Assembly: GCA_034664085.1 (NCBI GenBank)
Contig: JAXDII010000092.1
Location: 1 to 64,000 of the forward strand
Direction: 5' to 3'
DNA: 64,000 bases
DNA from: JACVRW01 sp034664085
Lineage (GTDB): Bacteria > Actinomycetota > Thermoleophilia > Solirubrobacterales > Thermoleophilaceae
Shown here piece by piece: positions 1 to 7,200 of the stretch. Positions within the stretch are counted from its first letter, which is position 1, and each line of letters starts with the position of its first letter. A program made the translations under genes and the position numbers. The notes beneath the pieces were generated by a model that was given only the letters and a program-made list of their open reading frames with translations, was not told where the DNA came from and did no database searches.

Positions 1-113
1 ACCGCGGCCTGATGTACGCCAAGTACGCAACCGACTGGGAAGCGCCCCCGCGCGGAACCAAGCACGGGCACTACAGGCACTACTCCCTGCGGGCGCTGGG
101 GGCCTTTAAGTGA
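1..113 (+). CDS. C-terminal end of an unidentified gene (partial)
   Basis: Reading from base 3, an open frame of 36 codons runs in from the left edge and stops at TGA 111-113. The visible tail is rich in Tyr, His and Arg (for example KHGHYRHYSLRALGAF). Codons are strongly G/C-ending, as in confirmed genes here, which supports real coding sequence. The fragment is too short for me to assign a family. The 3'-end repeat described separately begins within about 10 bases of this stop codon. Confidence 0.55.
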   Translation, partial: RGLMYAKYATDWEAPPRGTKHGHYRHYSLRALGAFK

Positions 114-120
114 TTGCAGC

Positions 121-275
121 TGGGGGCTCGCGCCCCCAGGCCCCCGCTGATTCCTGGCCGGTTTGCTGGCCCGCGCCGGGCTCGTTTTCCCAGGCCCCGG
201 CTGATTCCTGACTGGTTGATGGCGGCTGGGGGCTCGCGTCCCCGGGCTCGGGCCCCCGCCGTGGGCGGCAAACGT
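121..275 (+). repeat. GC-rich 3'-end repeat, locus A (degenerate units)
   Basis: Just after the stop at 113 comes GGGGGCTCGCGCCCCC, a perfect 6-bp stem with a TCGC loop. It is followed by AGGCCCCCGCTGATTCC and TGGCCGGTTT. A second, degenerate unit (GGCCCCGGCTGATTCCTG) and a third partial hairpin (GGGGGCTCGCGTCCCC) follow. The same core occurs at 13834-14100 and, inverted, at 30290-30368. The other strand and all three frames lack a convincing gene here. Confidence 0.8.
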
Positions 276-433
276 CGCGCATATGACGCAAGACACAGCC
301 CACCGCCGTAAAGGCCCCCCTGCGCAACTTGCCCACGTAGCCGCATACGTCGAACGGCTCGTCTTCGAGGACGAAATGGACTTGGGCGTCGCGGACCGTC
401 GATGCTCGAAGTGTTGCTCCGGCGTGGCCGTGG
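276..433. other. Unassigned stretch without a supported gene
   Basis: Short frames are open on both strands, but none shows a start signal, a recognisable motif or the local codon bias. Base composition is slightly less G/C-rich than the surrounding genes. It could be decayed coding sequence or the upstream region of the small frame starting at 446. I cannot identify anything else in it. Confidence 0.4.
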
Positions 434-439
434 GACAAT
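434..439 (+). promoter_or_regulatory. Candidate -10 (GACAAT) for the 45-aa frame
   Basis: GACAAT lies 6 bases before the GTG at 446. The same GACAAT-N6-GTG arrangement precedes the MetE-like gene at 56638, and the spacing matches the leaderless pattern seen across the window. Confidence 0.4.
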
Positions 440-445
440 CAGGTC

Positions 446-583
446 GTGGCCCGCGACAACGAGCACCTGAAGCAGGTTCTGCGCCAGATCGACGAGAGGC
501 GTAAGGACAAGGAGTTCATGCGCCGCATCCGGGCCTTTATCAAGCGCGACAAAGAAGTGCTGGACCGGCTGCGCGACCGCTAG
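446..583 (+). CDS. Small charged protein, 45 aa, function unknown
   Basis: GTG start, 45 codons, TAG stop. The product is almost entirely Lys, Arg, Glu, Asp and Leu and should form one long amphipathic helix (ending FIKRDKEVLDRLRDR). Most codons end in G or C, and a GACAAT hexamer sits 6 bases before the GTG, a spacing that marks leaderless starts elsewhere here. The tail resembles the C-terminal helix of small antitoxins of the Phd/VapB/ParD kind. That is only an impression, but a HicB-like antitoxin remnant lies directly downstream on the other strand and the two stop codons share CTAG (580-583). No toxin partner is visible. Confidence 0.4.
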   Translation: MARDNEHLKQVLRQIDERRKDKEFMRRIRAFIKRDKEVLDRLRDR

Positions 584-678
584 CGGCAAGACACCAGCGA
601 GATGCCCTCTTCAACGCTGGCCCGTAGCTCGCCCAGCGTGTCGCCCGCCGCGAAGACGCCGGGGAACCGGCACCAGCC
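580..678 (-). pseudogene. HicB-family antitoxin remnant (C-terminal part)
   Basis: Read on the minus strand, this stretch encodes GWCRFPGVFAAGDTLGEL followed by RASVEEGISLVSCR and a stop. It matches the conserved HicB core, in which a PG turn is followed by G-D-T-x-x-E and a helix ending E-x-I. The beta-strands that should precede it are absent. Instead the frame is interrupted by the TAG that ends the glycosyltransferase gene at 679-681, so no start codon or N-terminal half exists. I read it as a truncated relic of a HicAB system. Chance similarity is possible given the short length. Confidence 0.5.
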
Positions 679-2451
679 CTAGGAGAACGGCTCGGGCTCC
701 CGCGCCTTCGGGATTCGGATCAGCGGCGCTCCGTAGCCCTGCTTGCAGTCGTGGAGGCGGTGGATGCGCACCGTGGGGCCCGGCCGCCGGTAGGCGGGGG
801 GGTAGTAGTTGTAGGAGAGGTCGAAGCTGAAGGGCACTGGGTCGGCGCCGGGGTCGTAGGGGCTGAACTCGCGGACCAGGTCGGACTCGCGCTCCAGCCG
901 CTCGTAGTAGGCGCGGGCGCGCGGGTCGCCGGTCTCCAGGGCGCGGTCGCGCACCACGTTCACGGTCATCACCAGGCAGTAGCCGTAGAGCCGGTAGTCG
1001 TCGATCACCTCGGGTCCGAGCACCGCGTGGTAGGCGGATGCCCGCACGCCGCCGTCCGGCCGCACGAACAGCCCGGGCTTGTACTGCTCGCAGACTCGCC
1101 GTCCTCCGGCGGCCTCGTAGGTCCAGCCGGGCTCGGTCCAGCCGTCGCGACGCTCGCAGCGCGACAGCCAGGCGGGGATGCGGCCCTCGGGGTTGGAGCG
1201 GAAGTAGCGCCCCGGCACCGCCGGCTCGATCGACACGCGCAGGCCGGGCGGGTAGCGCTCGTCCAGGAACGTGCGCGCCTGGTTGAGCGTGTCCTCGCGC
1301 CCGAGCACCTGTGCGGTGCGCACGTCCGCGATCAGCGGCTGGGCGATCACCACGAGCGCCAGCGCCGCCGTGGCGCCCAGCCGCCACTCGCGCCGAGGCA
1401 GCAGCTCGGCGGCCCGCACGACGGCCACCCCGGCGAGCATCGCCAGCGCCGGATAGGCGGGCAGCAGCCAGCGGCCGAAGTAGCGCGACTGCACGGCGAG
1501 GTAGACGAACAGGGCCAGCGGCAGCGCGACCAGGATCAGTCCGCGCACGAAGCTCTGGCGCAGCACCAGCACGGCGCCTGCCAGCGCCGCCGCCAGCCCG
1601 GCCCAGCCGAGCCCCCACGTGAGACTGTCGAGGTAGTAGGAGACGCCGCCGGACTGCTGCCCCGGCTTCGCGTCGCTCGCGGCGACGTCGGCCTGGTCGC
1701 GCAGGTCGGTCCACCAGTCGCCGAGCGCGCCGAACACGTACGGGTTGAGCAGGGCGAACACGACCGCCGCGCCCAGGCCCCCGAGCGCGAGCCCGCCGAG
1801 CGCCCGGCCGCGGTCGGCGCGCAGCCGGGCCGCCGCCGCGATGCCGAGCGGCAGCAGCGCCAGCCCCGCGGTGTACTTGAACGCGATCGCCAGTCCCGCC
1901 GCCGCGCCGGCCAGCGCGTAGTCGCGCGTCTGGCCCTCCTCGGCGGCGCGCACGGACCACATCAGCGCCAGCGCGACCCCTGCGAGCGCGCCCACGTCGG
2001 TGACCGCCACCCGCGAGTAGGCGACCGCCAGGAAGGCGAAGGACAGCACCGCCGCCGCGACGAGCCCCTCGCGCACGCCCCAGAGGCGGCGCGCCGCGGC
2101 ATAGGTCGCCGCGACGCCGGCCGTGCAGAGCGCCGCGGCCAGCGTGCGCGCGACCACCCACAGCTCCGCGGGGTCCTTGTCGAACTGCTCGGTGACGTTT
2201 CCGTACGGCAGTCCGAACAGGAAGCCGAGCGGCCCGTAGAGCACCCGCAGCGCCGCGTAGACGAGGTACGTGTACGCGCCGGGGTTCTGGTAGTAGCCGG
2301 GGTCGAGGTCCTGCCAGAACATCTCGACCGCCCGGCTGGTGAAGTGCGACGCCTCGTCGATCGAGTAGACGAACGGCAGCCCGTAGTCGTTGTTGACGAC
2401 CCGCAGGGCGAAGCCGGCGACGAGGATCAGCGCCAGGATGAGCCGGTGCAC
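679..2451 (-). CDS. GT-C membrane glycosyltransferase (PMT/ArnT-like)
   Basis: A protein of about 590 residues with around ten hydrophobic segments. After the first membrane helix comes an outward loop with the acidic pair SIDEASHF. This is the usual position and form of the catalytic Asp/Glu in GT39/GT83-type enzymes, which move a sugar from a polyprenyl-phosphate carrier to a protein or lipid on the outer face of the membrane. The last 200 residues form a soluble domain. An ATG at 2514 also opens this frame, but I prefer GTG 2451: a TAGCGT hexamer lies 8 bases before it and the first membrane helix starts at once. It is divergent from ribD. The acceptor cannot be told from sequence. Confidence 0.75.
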   Translation of the reverse strand: MHRLILALILVAGFALRVVNNDYGLPFVYSIDEASHFTSRAVEMFWQDLDPGYYQNPGAYTYLVYAALRVLYGPLGFLFGLPYGNVTEQFDKDPAELWVVARTLAAALCTAGVAATYAAARRLWGVREGLVAAAVLSFAFLAVAYSRVAVTDVGALAGVALALMWSVRAAEEGQTRDYALAGAAAGLAIAFKYTAGLALLPLGIAAAARLRADRGRALGGLALGGLGAAVVFALLNPYVFGALGDWWTDLRDQADVAASDAKPGQQSGGVSYYLDSLTWGLGWAGLAAALAGAVLVLRQSFVRGLILVALPLALFVYLAVQSRYFGRWLLPAYPALAMLAGVAVVRAAELLPRREWRLGATAALALVVIAQPLIADVRTAQVLGREDTLNQARTFLDERYPPGLRVSIEPAVPGRYFRSNPEGRIPAWLSRCERRDGWTEPGWTYEAAGGRRVCEQYKPGLFVRPDGGVRASAYHAVLGPEVIDDYRLYGYCLVMTVNVVRDRALETGDPRARAYYERLERESDLVREFSPYDPGADPVPFSFDLSYNYYPPAYRRPGPTVRIHRLHDCKQGYGAPLIRIPKAREPEPFS

Positions 2452-2459
2452 GCGGCGGA

Positions 2460-2465
2460 ACGCTA
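2460..2465 (-). promoter_or_regulatory. Candidate -10 (TAGCGT) for the GT-C gene
   Basis: TAGCGT on the minus strand is followed by 8 bases and then GTG 2451, giving a leaderless or nearly leaderless mRNA. Confidence 0.45.
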
Positions 2466-2489
2466 GTCGGAGCGGCCCAAACGCTGAGG

Positions 2490-2495
2490 TATCGT
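2490..2495 (+). promoter_or_regulatory. Candidate -10 (TATCGT) for the riboflavin operon
   Basis: TATCGT lies 17 bases before the first in-frame ATG (2513) of ribD, which would give a leader of about 10 bases. There is no room for an FMN riboswitch between the two divergent genes. Confidence 0.35.
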
Positions 2496-2521
2496 TGATT
2501 GTCGAGTCAACCATGCCTCCT

Positions 2522-3637
2522 ATGGCGCTGACAGAGCACGACACGCGACACCTCCTGAGGGCGATCGAGCTGGCCGAGCGCGCGCGCGGCCACACGAGCC
2601 CGAACCCGATGGTCGGCGCGGTCGTCGTGAAGGGCGGCCGGGTGATCGGCGAGGGCATCACGCAGCCGCCGGGCGAGGCGCACGCGGAGCGCGCGGCGCT
2701 CGACGACTGCAGCGAGGATCCCGCCGGCGCGACGCTGTACGTCTCGCTCGAGCCGTGCTGCCACCAGGGCCGCACGCCGCCCTGCACCCAGGCGATCCTC
2801 GACGCGTCGATCGCGCGAGTCGTGATCGCCTCCGACGACCCCACCAGGAAGGCCGCCGGCCGCGGCCCCGGCATCCTGCGCGACGAGGGCGTCGACGTCG
2901 TCTGGGTCGACGGCGAGATGGCCGAGGCGGCGCGGCTGCTCAACCAGCCCTTTCGCAAGCACGCGCGCACCGGGCGCCCGCTGGTGGTCTTCAAGTCAGC
3001 GATGACCCTCGACGGCAAGGTCGCCACCGTCAGCGGCGACTCGCAGTGGATCTCCGGCGAGGCCAGCCGCGCCCGCGCCCACCGCTGGCGCGCCGAGTCG
3101 GACGCGGTGGCGGTCGGCATCGGCACCGCGCTCTTCGACGACCCGCGCCTGACGGCGCGCATCGAGGGCGTCGCCCGCCAGCCCCGGCGCGTGGTGTTCG
3201 ACTCCGAGGGGCGCCTGCCGCTCGATTCGCAGCTCGTGCGCGGTGTAGCGGAGGTGCCGGTGACCGTGGTCTGCTCGCGCGCCGCGTCGCGCACCTCGGT
3301 GCAGGCGCTGGAGTCGGCCGGCGTGGACGTGATCGTGGCCACGGGCCAGAACGAGCGCGCCCGTGTCGAGCACGCGCTGGACGAGCTCGGCAGCCGCGAG
3401 GTGCAGTCGCTGCTGCTCGAGGGCGGCCCGCACCTGGCCGGCGCCTTCCTGGAGGCCGGCGAGATCGACGAGACGCGCATGTTCATTGCGCCGCTGATGA
3501 CCGGCGGGCGCGAGGCGCGCACCGCGGTCGAGGGCATCGGGATCGGACAGATCGCCGCTGCGCCGCGGGCTCTCCACGTGGATGTGGAGCGGCTCGAGGA
3601 CGACGTGCTGGTGACCGCCCGGCTCAAGGAGTGGTGA
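2522..3637 (+). CDS. ribD: Bifunctional pyrimidine deaminase/reductase RibD
   Basis: RibD carries out two successive steps of riboflavin synthesis: deamination of the GTP-derived diaminopyrimidine and NADPH reduction of its ribosyl side chain. The N-terminal deaminase (about residues 1-145) has the zinc motifs HAERAAL and PCCHQGRTPPC. The reductase domain follows, with KSAMTLDGK and LLLEGGPHLAGAF. Length (371 aa) is normal. An in-frame ATG at 2513 is an equally possible start; neither has a Shine-Dalgarno sequence. First gene of the rib operon, with the next gene starting at an overlapping GTGA. Confidence 0.95.
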   Translation: MALTEHDTRHLLRAIELAERARGHTSPNPMVGAVVVKGGRVIGEGITQPPGEAHAERAALDDCSEDPAGATLYVSLEPCCHQGRTPPCTQAILDASIARVVIASDDPTRKAAGRGPGILRDEGVDVVWVDGEMAEAARLLNQPFRKHARTGRPLVVFKSAMTLDGKVATVSGDSQWISGEASRARAHRWRAESDAVAVGIGTALFDDPRLTARIEGVARQPRRVVFDSEGRLPLDSQLVRGVAEVPVTVVCSRAASRTSVQALESAGVDVIVATGQNERARVEHALDELGSREVQSLLLEGGPHLAGAFLEAGEIDETRMFIAPLMTGGREARTAVEGIGIGQIAAAPRALHVDVERLEDDVLVTARLKEW

Positions 3638-4209
3638 GACTGTTCACCGGGCTGGTAGCAGGCAGGGGAACCGTGCGCTCGCTCAGCGACGGCCGGCTGG
3701 AGGTCGACACGGGCCTGGGGGCCGAGCTGGCCGCCGGGGACTCGATCGCCGTCAACGGCGTCTGCCTCACGGCGGTCGACCCGCGCCCGGACGGCTTCGC
3801 CGCCGATGTCATGCCGGAGACGCTGCGCCGCTCATCGCTGGGGCCGCTGGGCGCCGGGGACGAGGTCAACCTCGAGCTGCCGCTGCGCGCCTCCGACCGG
3901 CTCGGCGGCCACGTCGTCCAGGGTCACGTGGACGGCGTCGGGACGGTGGACGCGGTCCGCGAGGACGGCTTCGCGCGCGTCGTGCGGGTCGCCGCGGCCA
4001 CAGACCTGCTGCGCTACGTGGTCGAGAAGGGCTCGATCGCGGTCGACGGCGTGTCGCTCACCGTGAGCGCAGTTGACGCCGAGGCGTTCGAGGTCTCGCT
4101 CATCCCGGAGACGCTGGAGCGCACCACCCTAGGATCAGCGGAGCCCGGCAGAACCGTCAATCTGGAGGTCGACGTGCTGGCCAAGCACTTGGAGAAGCTC
4201 ATCGCATGA
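3634..4209 (+). CDS. ribE: Riboflavin synthase alpha chain
   Basis: Converts two molecules of 6,7-dimethyl-8-ribityllumazine to riboflavin and a pyrimidine that is recycled. The start reads LFTGLVAGRGTV, the usual N-terminus of the family. Two lumazine-binding repeats are clear, with the matching motifs NGVCLTA (first half) and DGVSLTV (second half), and GGHVVQGHVDG between them. 191 aa, normal for a trimeric riboflavin synthase. It starts at a GTG that overlaps the ribD stop and ends in an ATGA overlap with ribBA, so it is translationally coupled on both sides. Confidence 0.95.
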   Translation: MRLFTGLVAGRGTVRSLSDGRLEVDTGLGAELAAGDSIAVNGVCLTAVDPRPDGFAADVMPETLRRSSLGPLGAGDEVNLELPLRASDRLGGHVVQGHVDGVGTVDAVREDGFARVVRVAAATDLLRYVVEKGSIAVDGVSLTVSAVDAEAFEVSLIPETLERTTLGSAEPGRTVNLEVDVLAKHLEKLIA

Positions 4210-5528
4210 GCTCCCCGTTCAGTCCGATCGAGGAGGCGCTGGAGGACATCCGCGCAGGGCGGATGGTCGTCGTCTGCGATGCCGAGGATCGCGAGAACGA
4301 GGGCGACCTCACGCTGGCCGCGCAGTTCGCCACGCCGGAGGCGGTCAACTTCATGGCCATGCACGGCCGCGGGCTGATCTGCCTGGCGCTCACCCCCGAC
4401 CGTTGCGACGAGCTCGGCCTGGACCTGATGGCGGCCAAGAACGAGTCGCCCTTCCAGACGGCCTTCACGGTCTCGGTCGAGGCGCGTGAGGGGATCACCA
4501 CGGGCATCTCGGCGCACGACCGCGCGCACACGATCCAGGTGGCGATCGACCCCAGCAGCGGCGTGCGCGACCTCGTGCAGCCCGGCCACATCTTCCCGCT
4601 CAAGGCCAAGCCGGGCGGGGTGCTGGAGCGCACCGGGCAGACCGAGGCGTCGGTCGACCTCGCGCGGCTGGCGGGGCTCAACCCCAGCGGCGTGATCTGC
4701 GAGGTGATGAACGACGACGGCACGATGGCGCGGGTGCCCGACCTCGAGCGCTACTGCGCCAAGCACGGGCTCAAGATGATCACGGTCTCCGACCTGATCG
4801 CGTACCGCCGCCTGCACGACAAGCTCGTCGAGCGCGTCGTCGAGGCCCAGCTGCCCACCAAGTTCGGCGACTTCACGGTGTTCGGCTTCCGCTCGCTCGT
4901 CGACGACAAGCACCACGTCGCCATGGTCAAGGGCCAGGTGCACGGGCAGGAGGACGTGCTCGTGCGCGTCCACTCCGAGTGCCTCACGGGCGACGTGTTC
5001 CACTCGCTGCGCTGCGACTGCGGCCAGCAGCTCGAGGACGCGCTCGCGCGCATCGAGGAGGAGGGCCGCGGGGTGCTGCTCTACCTCGCCCAGGAGGGCC
5101 GCGGCATCGGCCTGCTGAACAAGCTGCGCGCCTACCGGCTCCAGGAGCAGGGCCGCGACACCGTGGACGCCAACCTCGAGCTCGGCCTGCCCGCCGACCT
5201 GCGCGACTACGGCATCGGCGCGCAGATCCTGGTTGACCTCGGCCTGACCTCGATCCGGCTGCTCACCAACAACCCCAAGAAGATCGTCGGCCTGGAGGGC
5301 TACGGGCTCTCGGTGTCCGACCAGATCCCGATCGAGCACGCCCCAGGCGACCACAACCGCGACTACCTGCGCGCGAAGAAGGAGCGGCTCGGCCATCTGC
5401 TCCACCACCAGGGGCTCGCGCTCGACGAGGAGATGATCCACGAGGAGCGGGTCGGCGACCGCGCCCGTGCGGAGGCGGAGGCCGATGTCTACGGGCACGG
5501 CCCGGCTCCGAGGCGCACCGGTGAGTAG
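4206..5528 (+). CDS. ribBA: 3,4-DHBP synthase / GTP cyclohydrolase II
   Basis: Fusion enzyme supplying both precursors of riboflavin. The RibB half (about 1-205) forms the four-carbon unit from ribulose 5-phosphate and shows DAEDRENEGDLT and the histidine-containing GHIFPLKAK. The RibA half (about 206-410) opens GTP and shows the zinc cysteines in SECLTGDVFHSLRCDCG and the motif QEGRGIGLLNKLRAY. 440 aa; a hydrophilic tail of about 30 residues extends past the RibA core. ATGA overlap with ribE; its 3' end overlaps the start of ribH. Confidence 0.95.
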   Translation: MSSPFSPIEEALEDIRAGRMVVVCDAEDRENEGDLTLAAQFATPEAVNFMAMHGRGLICLALTPDRCDELGLDLMAAKNESPFQTAFTVSVEAREGITTGISAHDRAHTIQVAIDPSSGVRDLVQPGHIFPLKAKPGGVLERTGQTEASVDLARLAGLNPSGVICEVMNDDGTMARVPDLERYCAKHGLKMITVSDLIAYRRLHDKLVERVVEAQLPTKFGDFTVFGFRSLVDDKHHVAMVKGQVHGQEDVLVRVHSECLTGDVFHSLRCDCGQQLEDALARIEEEGRGVLLYLAQEGRGIGLLNKLRAYRLQEQGRDTVDANLELGLPADLRDYGIGAQILVDLGLTSIRLLTNNPKKIVGLEGYGLSVSDQIPIEHAPGDHNRDYLRAKKERLGHLLHHQGLALDEEMIHEERVGDRARAEAEADVYGHGPAPRRTGE

Positions 5529-5961
5529 CGCGGCGACGGGCGTCTACGCGGCGTGCGTCGGGCGCTTCTACGAGGATCTCGCCAGGCGGCTGGTGGAGGG
5601 CGCCACCCGCGTGTTCATGGAGGCCGGCGGCTCGGTGGACGTGCACGAGGTGCCGGGCGCGTTCGAACTGCCGCTGGCCGCGAAGTACTGCGTCGACTCC
5701 GGGCGCTACGACGGCGTCGTCTGCCTCGGCGCGGTGATCCGCGGCGAGACCGACCACTACGACTACGTGTGCGCCGAGACGGCGCGCGGCATCGCGACGC
5801 TGCAGCTCGACACGGGCGTGCCGTGCGCCTTCGGCGTGCTGACCGTGGACACGATGGAGCAGGCGCTGGCGCGCGCGGGAGGCGGCAAGCGCCACCAGGG
5901 TGAGGATGCCGCGCGCGCTGTGCTGCGCATGGCGGAGTTGCGGCGCGAACTCGCGCCGTGA
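5485..5961 (+). CDS. ribH: Lumazine synthase (riboflavin synthase beta chain)
   Basis: Condenses the RibB and RibD products into 6,7-dimethyl-8-ribityllumazine; usually assembles as pentamers or icosahedral shells. Seen here: EVPGAFELP, CLGAVIRGETDHYDYV with the catalytic His, and GVLTVDTMEQA. ATG 5485 has a GGAG 4 bases upstream and overlaps the end of ribBA by 44 bases. GTG 5521 is an alternative and would give 146 aa. It completes the pathway from GTP and ribulose 5-phosphate to riboflavin; no flavin kinase gene is in the window. Confidence 0.93.
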   Translation: MSTGTARLRGAPVSSAATGVYAACVGRFYEDLARRLVEGATRVFMEAGGSVDVHEVPGAFELPLAAKYCVDSGRYDGVVCLGAVIRGETDHYDYVCAETARGIATLQLDTGVPCAFGVLTVDTMEQALARAGGGKRHQGEDAARAVLRMAELRRELAP

Positions 5962-6962
5962 TCAACCTCTACAGCGACACGCAGACCCGCCCGAGCGAAG
6001 GCATGCGGCGCGCGATCGCGACCGCCGAGGTGGGCGACGAGCAGCGGCGCGAGGATCCGACCACACGCCGCCTGGAGGAGCGTGTCGCCGAGCTGCTCGG
6101 GCACGAGGCGGGGCTGTTCCTTCCGAGCGGGACGATGTGCAACCAGATCGCCCTGCGGCTGCACGCGCGGCCCGGCGGCGACGAGCTGATCCTCGACCGC
6201 ACCGCGCACCCGATCATCGCCGAGGCGGGCGGCCCGGCCTGGAACGCGGGCCTGATGATCCACGCGCTCGAGGGCGACGGCGGCATCTTCGGCGGCGACG
6301 CGGTGCGCGCCGCGGTGCGCCCGGACAGCCGCTACATGCCGCGCTCGCGCGTCGTGTCGGTCGAGCAGACGACCAACATGGGCGGCGGCCGGGTGTGGCC
6401 GGTCCCCGCGGTGCGCTCGGTGCTCGAGGCCGCCCGCGACCACGGGCTGCGCACCCACATGGACGGCGCGCGCCTGATGAACGCGGTGGTCGCATCCGGC
6501 GTGTCCGCCGCCGAGTACGCGGGCGGCTTCGACACCGCGTGGATCGACTTCACCAAGGGGCTCGGCGCGCCCGTGGGCGCCGTGCTGTGCGGCTCGCACG
6601 ACCTGATCGGGGAGGCGTGGCGCTGGAAGCAGCAGACGGGCGGCTCGCTGCGGCAGTCGGGCATCGTGGCGGCCGGCTGCCTGTACGCGCTCGACCACAA
6701 CGTCGAGCGGCTGGCCGAGGACCACCAGCACGCCCGGCTGCTCGCGGACGGTTTGGCCGAGCTCGGCTGCGAGGTGGTCGCGCCCGAGACCAACATCGTC
6801 GTCTTCGCCGCCCCAGAGGGGTTCGTCGAGGCGATGGGCCGGCATGCGGTGGAGCTGAGCGGGACGCCAGACGGGCGCGTCCGGGCGGTCACGCACCTCG
6901 ACGTGAGCCGCGCCGACGTGGACGAAGCGCTCAAGGTGGCGCGCGGCCTGCTGCTACCCTGA
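5958..6962 (+). CDS. ltaE: Threonine aldolase family PLP enzyme
   Basis: Fold-type I PLP lyase of 334 aa, probably cleaving L-threonine or L-allo-threonine to glycine and acetaldehyde. It begins INLYSDTQTRPSEGMR, typical of the family. The lysine that should bind PLP is in DFTKGLGAPVGAVL, and HMDGARLMNA supplies the Asp that pairs with the pyridine nitrogen. GTG start overlapping the ribH stop by 4 bases, so it is read as the last gene of the rib transcript. No link to flavin synthesis is known to me. Confidence 0.88.
   Translation: MINLYSDTQTRPSEGMRRAIATAEVGDEQRREDPTTRRLEERVAELLGHEAGLFLPSGTMCNQIALRLHARPGGDELILDRTAHPIIAEAGGPAWNAGLMIHALEGDGGIFGGDAVRAAVRPDSRYMPRSRVVSVEQTTNMGGGRVWPVPAVRSVLEAARDHGLRTHMDGARLMNAVVASGVSAAEYAGGFDTAWIDFTKGLGAPVGAVLCGSHDLIGEAWRWKQQTGGSLRQSGIVAAGCLYALDHNVERLAEDHQHARLLADGLAELGCEVVAPETNIVVFAAPEGFVEAMGRHAVELSGTPDGRVRAVTHLDVSRADVDEALKVARGLLLP
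6955..6960 (+). promoter_or_regulatory. Candidate -10 (TACCCT) for rpmB
   Basis: TACCCT, 8 bases before GTG 6969 and overlapping the end of the threonine aldolase gene. Fits a leaderless rpmB mRNA. Confidence 0.5.
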
Positions 6963-6968
6963 CGCGCC

Positions 6969-7160
6969 GTGGCAAAGGTCTGTTACTCGTGCAAGAAGGG
7001 CCCGGCGTTCGGGAATAGCCGCAGTCACTCGATGGTGGCTACCAAGCGGCGCTTCAACCCGAACCTGCAGAAGGTCCGCATCTCCATCGGGGGCGCTCCC
7101 CGGCGCGAGTACGTCTGCACGCGCTGCCTCAAGGCCGGCAAGGTCACCAAGCACGTCTAG
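6969..7160 (+). CDS. rpmB: 50S ribosomal protein L28
   Basis: 63-residue L28 of the large ribosomal subunit. The N-terminus AKVCYSCKKGPAFGNSRSHS is typical. Cysteine pairs CYSC and CTRC mark the zinc-binding form, which bacteria with several L28 paralogues use when zinc is plentiful. GTG start with no Shine-Dalgarno sequence and a -10 hexamer 8 bases upstream. It begins the conserved order rpmB, DAK2 protein, recG, rsmD, coaD. Confidence 0.95.
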   Translation: MAKVCYSCKKGPAFGNSRSHSMVATKRRFNPNLQKVRISIGGAPRREYVCTRCLKAGKVTKHV

Positions 7161-7187
7161 CGCGCGCGGCCGGTGACCCCGCCGCCG

Positions 7188-7193
7188 TAGGGT
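7188..7193 (+). promoter_or_regulatory. Candidate -10 (TAGGGT) for the DAK2 gene
   Basis: TAGGGT exactly 7 bases before GTG 7201. This favours 7201 over the earlier in-frame GTG at 7192, which lies inside the hexamer. Confidence 0.5.
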
Positions 7194-7200
7194 GTACAAC

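Noticed and set aside
2452..2521. FMN riboswitch upstream of ribD
   Set aside because: Only about 60 bases separate the divergent promoter and ribD, too short for an RFN element, and none of its conserved helices is recognisable.
679..3627. A 982-residue minus-strand frame covering both the GT-C gene and ribD
   Set aside because: The N-terminal third is the antisense of ribD, low-complexity Ser/Arg/Thr sequence. The real protein begins at 2451 or 2514.
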